Below, piece after piece: positions 26,300-33,320 of a stretch of DNA of 35,620 nt. The number at the start of each line of letters is the position of its first letter. Position 1 is the first letter of the stretch. Source of the stretch: an uncultured beta proteobacterium (lineage in GTDB: Bacteria > Pseudomonadota > Gammaproteobacteria > Burkholderiales > Burkholderiaceae_B); the NCBI GenBank assembly GCA_903903735.1, contig CAIUZV010000209.1, positions 1 through 35,620 of the forward strand, written 5' to 3'. The translations under genes and the position numbers were made by a program. A model generated the notes under the pieces. That model saw only the letters and a list, made by a program, of their open reading frames with translations, was not told where the DNA came from and did not search any database.

Positions 26300-26690
26300 G
26301 GGCCCATTGATCGGTTCGGATGAACATGGTTGGCGCAACGGACATTGCAGGCATGAAGGTGTGGACGCAACTGTCATAAAGGGTGCAGATGCGCCGCCAG
26401 TCTTTGACCCTACTCAACATGATTTTCATTTTGTGGCGTCAACGTTAGAGCAGGGCAGGTCGCGGTCATAAGCGCTTCGTGCTGCAAACCGAGCCAAGTT
26501 CAATACCATATGGAACACGACCATTCGGTTCTAGTGAATGAACCGGTTGTAGATCGCCTTGTGTGGGCATACTTACCGGGAGCGTCCCGCTATTGCAGGC
26601 CGTTGCGAATCATAAAGATAAGCCCGCTGACGATCCGCCGCTCCTCAACCCTCGAAACCCCGAGCGACAGCGACAATGCGGCTCAATTCT
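26300..26690 (-). pseudogene. IS5-like transposase, broken and internally deleted
   Basis: Read leftward from about 26690, the translation VEERRIVSGLIFMIRNGLQ is followed by a TAG, where the family has Trp, then RDAPG. A shift of frame then gives PHKAIYNRFIH, again with a stop, and NRMVVFHM. After a large internal loss the C-terminal end reappears as SRVKDWRRICTLYDSCVHTF (26429 leftward). These are the N- and C-terminal signatures of IS5-family (IS427-group) transposases. Stops, a frameshift and a deletion make it dead. It fills most of the 590-base gap between the two methyltransferase-like genes; the rest holds nothing I can identify. Confidence 0.75.
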
Positions 26691-26738
26691 GTGCTTGGAC
26701 ATCAAAAACTATGCTTATGCGTTTAAAGAAAGGTAAAT

Positions 26739-27380
26739 ATGAAAATAAAAACCAAGCATGTTTTGAAACGCGGACTGTCAGCTGTCGCAAGCTTATTTAA
26801 TGGCTTTAAAGTGTTTAACCGGGATGAAAGACTGTTTGATGGATCAGCCGATCTATTTATTGATGCGATGCGCCAATCTAGGATTTACTTCGAATATGGC
26901 GTCGGGCAATCCACGAAGTTTGCAGCGACGCTAGATAACGTACAGCACATTGTTGGGGTAGATTCTTCTGAGCTCTGGATTTCACGAATTGCGGCGGAGA
27001 CTGAAGCGGCGCGTAACGTAAAACTCATTCACGTTGACGTTGGCGAAATTGGTGATTGGGGCAGGCCAATAAATTACAAAAAGCGATCTAATTTTGTGGA
27101 ATATTGTGAGGCACCATTCAAATCGGGGCACTCGCCGGACCTAGTTTTGATTGATGGCCGTTTTCGCGTTGCTTGTTTTTTGACAGCCCTCATCAATATA
27201 GGTTCAAACTGCCGTATTATTTTCGATGACTACCCCATGCGACCGCAATATCATGTTGTTGAAGAATTTGCGCGCCTAATTGCAGTTAATGAGAGGCAAG
27301 CACTATTTGTTCGCCTGGAGAAGGTGGACACTAAAAAAGTCAAGATGGTGAGGGACCAGTTCCTAATGGTGATGGACTAA
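26739..27380 (+). CDS. Methyltransferase-like protein of unknown substrate
   Basis: A 213-residue protein with a class I SAM-binding fold: YFEYGVGQSTKFAATLDN (about residues 51-68) as glycine loop, then HIVGVDSSELWISRI (about 70-84) as the acidic motif II, and SPDLVLIDGRFRVACFL (about 131-147) as the motif IV/V region. IIFDDYPMRPQYHVVEEF is near the C terminus. A good AAGAAAGG site precedes ATG 26739. Proteins of this kind are found near sugar clusters and are usually called hypothetical; the acceptor is unknown. It sits alone between an IS5 remnant and an IS3 remnant, so it may have been carried with them or be the survivor of a larger locus. Confidence 0.65.
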   Translation: MKIKTKHVLKRGLSAVASLFNGFKVFNRDERLFDGSADLFIDAMRQSRIYFEYGVGQSTKFAATLDNVQHIVGVDSSELWISRIAAETEAARNVKLIHVDVGEIGDWGRPINYKKRSNFVEYCEAPFKSGHSPDLVLIDGRFRVACFLTALINIGSNCRIIFDDYPMRPQYHVVEEFARLIAVNERQALFVRLEKVDTKKVKMVRDQFLMVMD

Positions 27381-27499
27381 GCGGAGCGCATAAAATGGTT
27401 AACGGATTTATTTGAGGTTGTGTCCGTCGTCAGGACATTTGGCACTAATTGCAGCGTAAATTAGCGGAGCGTTGGCTTCATCTGTTGGGTTGATATTAG

Positions 27500-27765
27500 C
27501 GCCTGGCCGAAAACTAAGTTGAGTATGACGGCCTTGAAGTATCCGAGGCAAAGCGTATTCGAGCGCTGGAGGATGAGAACGGGCGGTTCAAGCGTCTGCT
27601 AGCAGACGCGATGTTGGATAATGCAGGTCTGACCTGAAGGGCAGGGCGGCTAGCGATCTACTGTCAAAAAAATGTTAACGCCCGCAGCAAACCGTGAAGC
27701 GGTCGCACATCTTCAGGCCCTGCTTGATTTCAGCGAGCGGCGGGCATGCAGGTTGGTATTAGCGG
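27500..27765 (+). mobile_element. IS3-family element remnant (OrfA end and OrfB start)
   Basis: Bases 27524-27637 read YDGLEVSEAKRIRALEDENG, then RFKRLLADAMLDNAGL and a stop, the leucine-zipper C terminus of an IS3-type OrfA. From 27670 a second frame reads MLTPAANREAVAHLQALLDF, then SERRACRLV, the start of OrfB, before homology is lost near 27765. The remaining DNA of the 27381-27940 gap has no gene; 27766-27940 is unidentified. Confidence 0.75.
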
Positions 27766-27940
27766 CTGCGCTTCGCAGCCTACGGCTATACGGTGCAAGG
27801 CCGCCCTTGCTTTTTTACAGTCGGCGGCGAGGGTCGCTGTAATGGCCTATTGAAGGTACCTAAACTTTTTGAAGTCGGCAGGTAATATACGCCCTTATGC
27901 GATGAGGTGCAGGGTGCGACATTAATGCGGCGCTCTAGGC

Positions 27941-28861
27941 TCAACCCCACACATTATGCTCTGCGAACTCCAAGTACCGGCCGAGCACGTTGATCGACTT
28001 CCACCCGCCGGCGCGCATGATGGCCGCGGTGTCAAAGCCCGCGCAGAGCAAGTCCTGAGCCGCGCCCACCCTGAGTGAGTGGCCGCTAAAGGCCTGCACC
28101 TCTTCTGGCGTGAACCCCGCCGCGGCCGCGGCCTCCTTGATGATCAGTTTAACCTTGGTCGTGCCAAGTGGGCGATTAATGGGCTTCCCCTGATAAATCC
28201 CACAAAAGAGTGGCGCGATGTCCTGCCCGCGCCACGCGAGCCACGCGCTGATCAAGTCGGCTGAGCGTTTCGAGCTGAATGCGATCCGCCCCATGCCGAA
28301 CGGGTCGGCCTTGCTGCGGCGGATAAGTACCCGCAGCGTATCATCGTCCCTAAATTCAATGTCACTGGTTTGTAGCGCCACCAATTCGGAGCGGCGCGTC
28401 AAAAGGTCGTATCCGAGCGATATCATTGCCCGATTGCGCAAGCCCCACGGGGTGTCGGGCTGGACGGCCAGGCACCGGTCCAAGTGTGCGCGCGTCATGC
28501 CCTTGGCCTGTTTGGGGCGATTGGCCTTGGCGCGGCGCACCCGCCGCAGCGTCAGATTAATATCCTCGTCCCACGTCGGGTCGGGCAGCGCCAAGAGCCG
28601 GTGGGCCTTGCGGATGGCGTACAAACGCCGCCGGACACTCGACGGCGCGAGGAGGTCGGCCTGATCCTCGAGGAAGGCGCACACCGTCTGAGCGCCTGCG
28701 GGGAGGGCGCTCAAGTCCCTCTCGCCGCACCACTCCTCAAAGATCCTGACGTCGGCGTAGTAGGACTTCATAGTCGAGGGCGCGTAGGCGCCCTCAAGGC
28801 GCTTGAATTCTGCGCGCCAATCTGGTGTTGGTTGTATTAGTGGTGAATTTAAATTTATCAT
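27941..28861 (-). CDS. Tyrosine recombinase / site-specific integrase
   Basis: A 306-residue Cre/XerC-like recombinase. The N-terminal SAM-like DNA-binding domain (about residues 10-110) contains YAPSTMKSYYADVRIFEEWC. The catalytic set is complete: Arg in LLTRRSELVAL (about 155), Lys in IRRSKADPFG (about 183), HxxR in SGHSLRVGAAQ (about 263-266), Trp in GGWKSIN (about 286) and the nucleophile Tyr in GRYLEFAEH (about 296). ATG 28861 is preferred to TTG 28870. It is divergent from an XRE regulator, with the operator-like repeat overlapping its start codon. It probably belongs to a small integrative element on its right, though no att sites were recognised. Confidence 0.9.
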   Translation of the reverse strand: MINLNSPLIQPTPDWRAEFKRLEGAYAPSTMKSYYADVRIFEEWCGERDLSALPAGAQTVCAFLEDQADLLAPSSVRRRLYAIRKAHRLLALPDPTWDEDINLTLRRVRRAKANRPKQAKGMTRAHLDRCLAVQPDTPWGLRNRAMISLGYDLLTRRSELVALQTSDIEFRDDDTLRVLIRRSKADPFGMGRIAFSSKRSADLISAWLAWRGQDIAPLFCGIYQGKPINRPLGTTKVKLIIKEAAAAAGFTPEEVQAFSGHSLRVGAAQDLLCAGFDTAAIMRAGGWKSINVLGRYLEFAEHNVWG

Positions 28862-28882
28862 ATGATGCAAATATTATCATAT
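28857..28882. promoter_or_regulatory. Operator-like repeat between integrase and XRE regulator
   Basis: The palindrome ATCATATGAT (28857-28866) contains the integrase start codon. ATCATAT recurs at 28876-28882 in the same orientation, and TATGAT / ATCATA also form an inverted repeat with a nine-base spacer. Binding here could block both divergent genes; the XRE protein encoded at 28896 is the natural candidate. Confidence 0.4.
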
Positions 28883-28895
28883 TGGAATTTTGTCA

Positions 28896-29135
28896 ATGCT
28901 AAGTGGAGTTCAAATCAGGATGGCTAGAAATGCTCTGCGCTGGTCCGTAAAAGACTTAGCTGACCGCTCGGACGTAAGTACTAGTACAATTACTAGGGCC
29001 GAGACAGTCGACGGAGTGCCGAAAACCACCCGTGCAAATTTAATGGCCCTGAAGGATACGCTTGAAGCTGCCGGCATCGAGTTCGTCGGCACACCAGACA
29101 ACGCCCCCGGAATACGGCTGCATCCCCCACGCTAA
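28896..29135 (+). CDS. XRE-family helix-turn-helix regulator
   Basis: A 79-residue DNA-binding protein. QIRMARNALRWSVKDLADRS forms the first two helices, and DVSTSTITRAETVDG contains the recognition helix (about residues 26-40). The tail LEAAGIEFVGTPDNAPGIRL is the common C-terminal end of short alphaproteobacterial XRE proteins. ATG 28896 is chosen over TTG 28890. It is divergent from the integrase with only 34 bases between the start codons, and probably controls it and itself. Confidence 0.8.
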   Translation: MLSGVQIRMARNALRWSVKDLADRSDVSTSTITRAETVDGVPKTTRANLMALKDTLEAAGIEFVGTPDNAPGIRLHPPR

Positions 29136-29185
29136 TCGCGGGCGGGCAAATTGCACAATATTGCGCCGCCCACCGGCCGCGTCCG

Positions 29186-29419
29186 TTACAAATCCCCAAG
29201 TAATTTTTTACTCGTCCGCATAATGAGGCCCACCCGCCGGCGCATGGCGAGCCTCTCGGCCGTGTACATGCCCGCCTTCAGGGCATTGTCATTTCCCCTC
29301 GGCGCGCCGGAGCCCTTCGCCCCTCCGTGCATGCGGCAGCGCCGGCGCCCAGACACGGCCGGCGAGCGGCACGCGCCTCCCGCACGCGTCTTGGCGCCGC
29401 ACCTCTCGCTCGCCATCAT
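29186..29419 (-). CDS. HGG-x-GSGAP-GN-NAL motif protein, uncharacterised
   Basis: A 77-residue basic protein: SERCGAKTRAGGACRSPAV, then RRRCRMHGGAKGSGAP and RGNDNALKAGMYTAE. The Cys and His residues (CGAKTRAGGAC, CRMHGG) may bind zinc. The motif HGGxxGSGAPxGNxNAL is widespread in alphaproteobacterial genomic islands and prophages, with no known function. The frame extends to 29593 but would overlap the upstream gene; ATG 29419 lies about 25 bases after that gene's stop. The two form a transcription unit. Sequence here is very GC-rich, which creates many false frames. Confidence 0.65.
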   Translation of the reverse strand: MMASERCGAKTRAGGACRSPAVSGRRRCRMHGGAKGSGAPRGNDNALKAGMYTAERLAMRRRVGLIMRTSKKLLGDL

Positions 29420-29444
29420 GGGCCCGACGTTGCGGGCGTGCCGC

Positions 29445-30131
29445 TCAGTCACGCTCCCCGCCCGCGTCCGGCGGACTGTCCGCCTCACTGGTGTCGCGCA
29501 CGTCCGTACCTGCCGGCAGCGCCTTGGTGTGCCCGACGGCGGGGAGCGGCGCGGGGCCGGCGTCCAACACCCTCCGGCTCGGCCTCTGGGCACTGCATAA
29601 CTTCTGCAGGCCGTCGCGCAGGTCGAAGCCTAGGCGGGTAAGCTTGCTGAAGTTACCAATCTGCAGCGACATTACGGACGGGTCTTGGCCTGGCTGCATG
29701 GCGTCGGCGGCGCACCGCACAGCCATGTACTCAGCCGCCGTGACCTGAAACAGCAGCCGCATCTCGGGCTCACTCTGCGGCCCCGCGTCGGCAATCGCCT
29801 TGACGAGGTCCGCACGCTCAATCTCGTGCCCGTCGCCCACGAGGCCGCACATCTTGAACAGCGGGCCCAGTCGCGCGCACTGGATGTCTGTGTCGTCCGA
29901 CAGGCTCGCGCGCGCCAAGTCGTCGGCGGTGACGTCGCCATACCTGACGTGGAGGGCGCCACACACCTTGCGGTGTGCATTCGCCAGCCGGAAAAACTCG
30001 GCGGCGGCGATCTCCCGCCCGAGGGCGCCGGCGTCCCACTCCACTTCACTGAAGTCGGGCGCGTGCCCGAGGCGCGCGTCTTGGTCACTGTCTGGGGGCG
30101 TCAAAAATTCATGTGTACTGTCTTGGGCCAT
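29445..30131 (-). CDS. Uncharacterised island protein, partner of the HGG-motif gene
   Basis: A 228-residue protein with no signal or membrane helix. The central region is helical and has LLFQVTAAEYMAVRCAADAM, then SLQIGNFSKLTRLGFDLRDG and LQKLCSAQR. The C-terminal 45 residues are Pro/Asp/Ala-rich and disordered. I do not recognise a named domain; the helical pattern followed by a short motif-rich partner gene is reminiscent of small-terminase-like or nucleic-acid-binding pairs, but this is inference. ATG 30131 has a GGAGAG site about seven bases upstream; GTG 30134 is in frame. The gene lies in the 30 kb island between the integrase and the toxin-antitoxin operon. Confidence 0.6.
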   Translation of the reverse strand: MAQDSTHEFLTPPDSDQDARLGHAPDFSEVEWDAGALGREIAAAEFFRLANAHRKVCGALHVRYGDVTADDLARASLSDDTDIQCARLGPLFKMCGLVGDGHEIERADLVKAIADAGPQSEPEMRLLFQVTAAEYMAVRCAADAMQPGQDPSVMSLQIGNFSKLTRLGFDLRDGLQKLCSAQRPSRRVLDAGPAPLPAVGHTKALPAGTDVRDTSEADSPPDAGGERD

Positions 30132-30196
30132 CACGGCTCTCCTGCGTCAAAAAATGGTGATTTGAGATTAGAGCGTTCGATCAATCGCGCACGCTT

Positions 30197-30273
30197 GCGC
30201 CGCAGAGTGCGCTCGACGTAAAGACAGCGCGCTGATTTAGCGTGGTTCCGATATACCAAAAAAGCGCAGCCCC
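30197..30273. repeat. Imperfect direct repeat A, left of the toxin-antitoxin operon
   Basis: Blocks CGCAGAG, GCGCTGATTTAGC and ATACCAAAAAAGCGCAGCCCC recur in the same order and near-equal spacing at 31170-31252 (as CGCAGAG, GCGCTAATTTAGC, ATACCAAAATAGCGCAAGCCCC). The 30132-30531 gap holds no gene besides this repeat, the 17-bp motif and the toxin promoter region. Confidence 0.65.
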
Positions 30274-30393
30274 CGCAATGGGTGAGCCGCGCAATAATTG
30301 GCCCTCGCGCACGCACGCGAGGCAGTTCTACTGTGCGCGGGGTTGTATTTCAGAATTGGGCGAGTGACGCGCCGCACGCCATTGAATGCGGGG

Positions 30394-30410
30394 CAAAGTG
30401 CCGATAACGC
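30394..30410 (-). repeat. 17-bp motif, one-mismatch copy
   Basis: CAAAGTGCCGATAACGC is the reverse complement of the EPS-locus motif with a single change. It lies about 120 bases to the right of repeat A, while the corresponding exact copy lies only 11 bases right of repeat B, so copy A seems to carry extra DNA. Confidence 0.6.
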
Positions 30411-30489
30411 GCGCCGGGTAGAACCAAACTGCAGACAATATGTGATCGGTGCTTGAACCAATACACCTCCAGCGCCAACAAACAGAAAT

Positions 30490-30522
30490 GTAGCCATTGA
30501 CTACAATGTAGCCTTGAGCTAC
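30490..30522 (+). promoter_or_regulatory. Tandem operators of the toxin-antitoxin operon
   Basis: Two 18-base-spaced repeats, each an imperfect palindrome: GTAG..CTAC at 30490-30504 and GTAGC..GCTAC at 30508-30522. A -10-like TACAAT (30502-30507) lies between them. They end ten bases before the toxin ATG, just where a toxin-antitoxin complex would bind to repress its own operon. Confidence 0.5.
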
Positions 30523-30531
30523 TTCAGGCAA

Positions 30532-30783
30532 ATGAGGGCAATCAGCTACACCAGGCAGGCACTGAAGGCACTTCGCAGAATGCCAGCCGATACCGCTCAG
30601 CGGATCATAGCCAAGATTGAACAATATGCACAGGAGCCTGAAACACAGGCCAACAATGTTACGGCATTGAAGGGTCGGGAAGGCATCCGTCTTAGAGTTG
30701 GCGATTGGCGAATTATCATGAACGACGACGGGGTTGTCCTTGCCGTTCTTGAAATTGGTCCCCGCGGCCGCGTGTACGAATGA
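30532..30783 (+). CDS. RelE/ParE-superfamily toxin
   Basis: An 83-residue basic protein: AISYTRQALKALRRMPADTA (helix pair), QRIIAKIEQYAQEP, and the beta-sheet core LKGREGIRLRVGDWRIIM, then GVVLAVLEIGPRGRVY. This is the normal RelE layout, including the Arg residues of the GDWRI and GPRGRVY strands that serve catalysis or mRNA binding in RelE. Ribosome-dependent mRNA cleavage is expected, gyrase poisoning (ParE) is the alternative. ATG 30532 is preferred over TTG 30514, which would lie inside the second operator. The stop overlaps the antitoxin start (ATGA), so the two are coupled. The toxin-first order is that of HigBA-like pairs. Confidence 0.85.
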   Translation: MRAISYTRQALKALRRMPADTAQRIIAKIEQYAQEPETQANNVTALKGREGIRLRVGDWRIIMNDDGVVLAVLEIGPRGRVYE

Positions 30784-31136
30784 TGGAGATGGCAATGGGT
30801 AAAATGATCACGATCCCCCTTGATGAGTACAAGGCGCTAAAGCTGGCAGCTGAAGATTTGGCTGACCTCAGCGCCCATGACCGTGCCATGGCAGCGATTA
30901 CGCGTGGCGATGATGAACTCATCCCTGCCGAATATGCCAAGCGCCTGATTGCCGGTGAAAGCCCTGTCCGTGTGTGGCGAGAATTTCGTGGCCTTACGCA
31001 GATGGCATTGTTCGAAACGTCAGGTGTAAATCGTGTTCAGATTGCTGATATTGAAGCTGGGCGGAAATCTGGCTCGGTTGAAACAATCCGAAAGCTAGCT
31101 GATGCACTTGGAGTGGCAATGGACGATCTGGTGTAA
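30780..31136 (+). CDS. XRE-type antitoxin with N-terminal helical extension
   Basis: A 118-residue protein. The N-terminal half, ITIPLDEYKALKLAAEDLAD and then ELIPAEYAKRLIAGESPVRV, is the part likely to wrap the toxin. The C-terminal half is a HTH: FRGLTQMALFETSGVNRVQI, then ADIEAGRKSGSVETIRKLAD and ALGVAMDDL. ATG 30780 overlaps the toxin stop; ATG 30783 and 30792 are also in frame. It is expected to neutralise the RelE-like toxin and, as a complex, bind the tandem operators upstream. Confidence 0.87.
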   Translation: MMEMAMGKMITIPLDEYKALKLAAEDLADLSAHDRAMAAITRGDDELIPAEYAKRLIAGESPVRVWREFRGLTQMALFETSGVNRVQIADIEAGRKSGSVETIRKLADALGVAMDDLV

Positions 31137-31169
31137 AAGCCGTTTAGCGCTCCTCTAGTCGCGCGCGCT

Positions 31170-31280
31170 AGTGCCGCAGAGCGCTACAATACGGGTGACC
31201 GTCGCCGCGCTAATTTAGCATGCGCCGTCGATACCAAAATAGCGCAAGCCCCTAAAAAGGGACCAAACTGCCGATAACGC
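31170..31280. repeat. Imperfect direct repeat B with exact 17-bp motif
   Basis: This is the right-hand partner of repeat A (31170-31252), followed by the exact reverse complement of the EPS-locus 17-mer at 31264-31280. A small hairpin CCCT / AGGG lies in between (around 31250-31262). The gap 31137-31371 before tRNA-Glu holds no gene. Confidence 0.65.
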
Positions 31281-31371
31281 CGGATATCAAAGCGAGCACA
31301 CAAGCTGTGTCGCGCTAACCTTTAATATATCCGGAAGACCAAACCTGCACCGCTCATAGCGTGCAAAAAGT

Positions 31372-31446
31372 TGGTGACCCCTACGGGAATCGAACCCGTG
31401 TTTCAGCCGTGAAAGGGCCGCGTCCTAACCGCTAGACGAAGGGGCC
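31372..31446 (-). tRNA. tRNA-Glu (anticodon TTC)
   Basis: Reading leftward from 31446, the acceptor GGCCCCT pairs with AGGGGTC (one G-T pair). The anticodon loop is CTTTCAC with TTC, and the T-loop stem is CGGGTTCGATTCCCG. CCA is encoded. The sequence GGCCCCTTCGTCTAGCGGTT is typical of tRNA-Glu. It separates the island from the core gene recJ and is a classic place for integration, though no second copy of its 3' end was found. Confidence 0.95.
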
Positions 31447-31512
31447 AATTGCTTGGCGAGCCGCGCCTTTACGGATTCGTTATGCACTCGTCAAGGCCAA
31501 GTTCGCGCAATT

Positions 31513-33279
31513 TCAGTCGGCGAATGCGATGTCGTCGACGTGGAGCTCCGCTTTTGGCGTTGCGCCCCAATCGTCGATCTTCGCGCGGCCCGCAAACCAG
31601 TAGCGTCGCCCGCGATCTGCGTGCAGCATTGTCTGGCCCAAAACGGTCTCGCCCTGACGGAAAGCCATGGCTTTGAACGACTGCCCGTCGTCACCCGCTA
31701 CGATCGCGCGGACATGGTCTTTGCCGACGATATCGCACTTGATAATGCGCAGCGGCCCCGTGACCACGCGCGGCCCCGGCCAGCCCATGCCATATGGGCC
31801 CGCGGATTCCATCGCGTCGACAAAAATCGGGTTTAGGCCGCGCGGCGCGACGATGGCGTCGATCAAAAGCGCCTTGGATCCCGATGCGTTGCTGACGTCG
31901 GCGGAAAGCCGCGCGTCCAACCAATCGGCCAGCGCGTCGATTTTGTCATGCGCCACGGTCAGCCCCGCCGCCATGGCATGGCCGCCGCCGGCCTCAAGCA
32001 ATCCAGCCTCACGCGCAGATATAATCGCGGCGCCCAAATCGACGCCCGCGATCGAGCGGCCTGACCCTTTGCCGACGCCATGTTCGTCCACGGCAATGAC
32101 GATTGATGGCTTTCCGGTTTTTTCCTTAATCCGGCCCGCGACGATGCCAATGACGCCGGGGTGCCAGCCTTCGCCCGACAGCAACGCCACCGCGCGGTTG
32201 TGTTGCCCCGCCAACATAGCCTCTGCCTGTTCTTGCACCACCGATTCAATCGCCCGCCTTTCTTCGTTCAACCGATCGAGCTCAAGCGCGATCTCTTGCG
32301 CCTCCGCCACGTCCTCGGTCGTGAGCAGACGCACGCCAAGGTCCGACTTGCCCACACGGCCGCCTGCATTGATGCGTGGGCCCAAGGCAAAGCCAAGGTC
32401 GGAGCAAATAGGTGCGCGGGTGAGGCGGCTCGCCTGAATGAGCGCCGACAGGCCAATGTTGCGGCGCGCGGCCATCACCTTTAACCCCTGCGCGACAAAT
32501 GCCCGGTTCAATCCCCTGAGCTGTGCTACGTCCGCCACGGTGCCTAGCGCGACCAAATCCAGCAAGTCCATGATCTTGGGTTCTGCGCGGGTTGCAAAAT
32601 GGTCACGCGAGCGCAGCGTGCGGATGAGCGCCGCGCCCAACAGGAATGCCACGCCAACCGCCGCCAGATGCCCGTGGGATGCCGCGTCGTCGGTTTCGTC
32701 CAAACGGTTCGGGTTTACCAGCGCAAAGGCCTGAGGAAGCTCACTGGCGCATTTGTGATGGTCAACGACTATGACCTCAAGTCCGGCCGCCTTGGCTTGC
32801 GCAAGCGCGTCATATGCCATTGCACCGCAATCGACCGTCACGATCAGGCGGCTTCCGCTTTCGCCAATGCGAACAAGGGCCTCGCCAGACGGGCCATAAC
32901 CCTCCATCAACCGGTCGGGGATGTAGTAACCGGCATCAAGACCCAGCATACGCAACAGCCGTATAAGCAACGCCGCACTGGTCGCGCCATCGACGTCATA
33001 GTCCCCATAGACCGTAATCTGTTCGCCCGCCTCGACCGCTTGCGCCAAACGCAGCGCAGCATGTTCCATATCCTGGAATATCGATGGGTCAGGCATGAAG
33101 TTGCGAATGGTCGGGTTGCGATGCCGTTCGATATCGTCGCGGTCAACGCCGCGCGCCATCAGCAACTGGGTCACCAGATCGTCAGGCTGGAAATCCGGAT
33201 CACGCCCATCGGTGCCGCCGCCGCGCCAATGCCAGGCTTGCTCAAGAACGGAACTTTTAATGTCGAGTACGGGCTTCAT
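31513..33279 (-). CDS. recJ: Single-stranded-DNA-specific exonuclease RecJ
   Basis: 5'-3' exonuclease of recombination and mismatch repair. The DHH domain carries VYGDYDVDGATSAALLIRLL (about residues 89-108), LIVTVDCGAMAYDALAQA (about 144), and the namesake VVDHHKC (about 171-177). NPNRLDETDDAASHGHLAAVG follows. The DHHA1 domain has GLEAGGGHAMAAGL-like text (LLEAGGGHAMAAGLTVAHDK near 430), and ALGPRINAGGRVG lies between. At 588 residues the length is usual. ATG 33279 is 41 bases from the divergent flavodoxin gene. It is a core gene, GC-rich, and marks the right border of the accessory region. Confidence 0.95.
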   Translation of the reverse strand: MKPVLDIKSSVLEQAWHWRGGGTDGRDPDFQPDDLVTQLLMARGVDRDDIERHRNPTIRNFMPDPSIFQDMEHAALRLAQAVEAGEQITVYGDYDVDGATSAALLIRLLRMLGLDAGYYIPDRLMEGYGPSGEALVRIGESGSRLIVTVDCGAMAYDALAQAKAAGLEVIVVDHHKCASELPQAFALVNPNRLDETDDAASHGHLAAVGVAFLLGAALIRTLRSRDHFATRAEPKIMDLLDLVALGTVADVAQLRGLNRAFVAQGLKVMAARRNIGLSALIQASRLTRAPICSDLGFALGPRINAGGRVGKSDLGVRLLTTEDVAEAQEIALELDRLNEERRAIESVVQEQAEAMLAGQHNRAVALLSGEGWHPGVIGIVAGRIKEKTGKPSIVIAVDEHGVGKGSGRSIAGVDLGAAIISAREAGLLEAGGGHAMAAGLTVAHDKIDALADWLDARLSADVSNASGSKALLIDAIVAPRGLNPIFVDAMESAGPYGMGWPGPRVVTGPLRIIKCDIVGKDHVRAIVAGDDGQSFKAMAFRQGETVLGQTMLHADRGRRYWFAGRAKIDDWGATPKAELHVDDIAFAD

Positions 33280-33320
33280 ACTGCTTCCCTATGGCGCGCC
33301 CGCGGTGCTAGCAAGGGCCG

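Noticed and set aside
29151-29641. Plus-strand Arg/Pro-rich frames across the HGG-motif gene
   Set aside because: Composition is typical of wrong-frame GC-rich DNA, while the opposite strand has the conserved HGG motif.
31372-31446. tRNA-Glu as integration site with a duplicated 3' end near the integrase
   Set aside because: No second copy of the tRNA 3' sequence was found between 27.3 and 31.4 kb, so att sites cannot be claimed.
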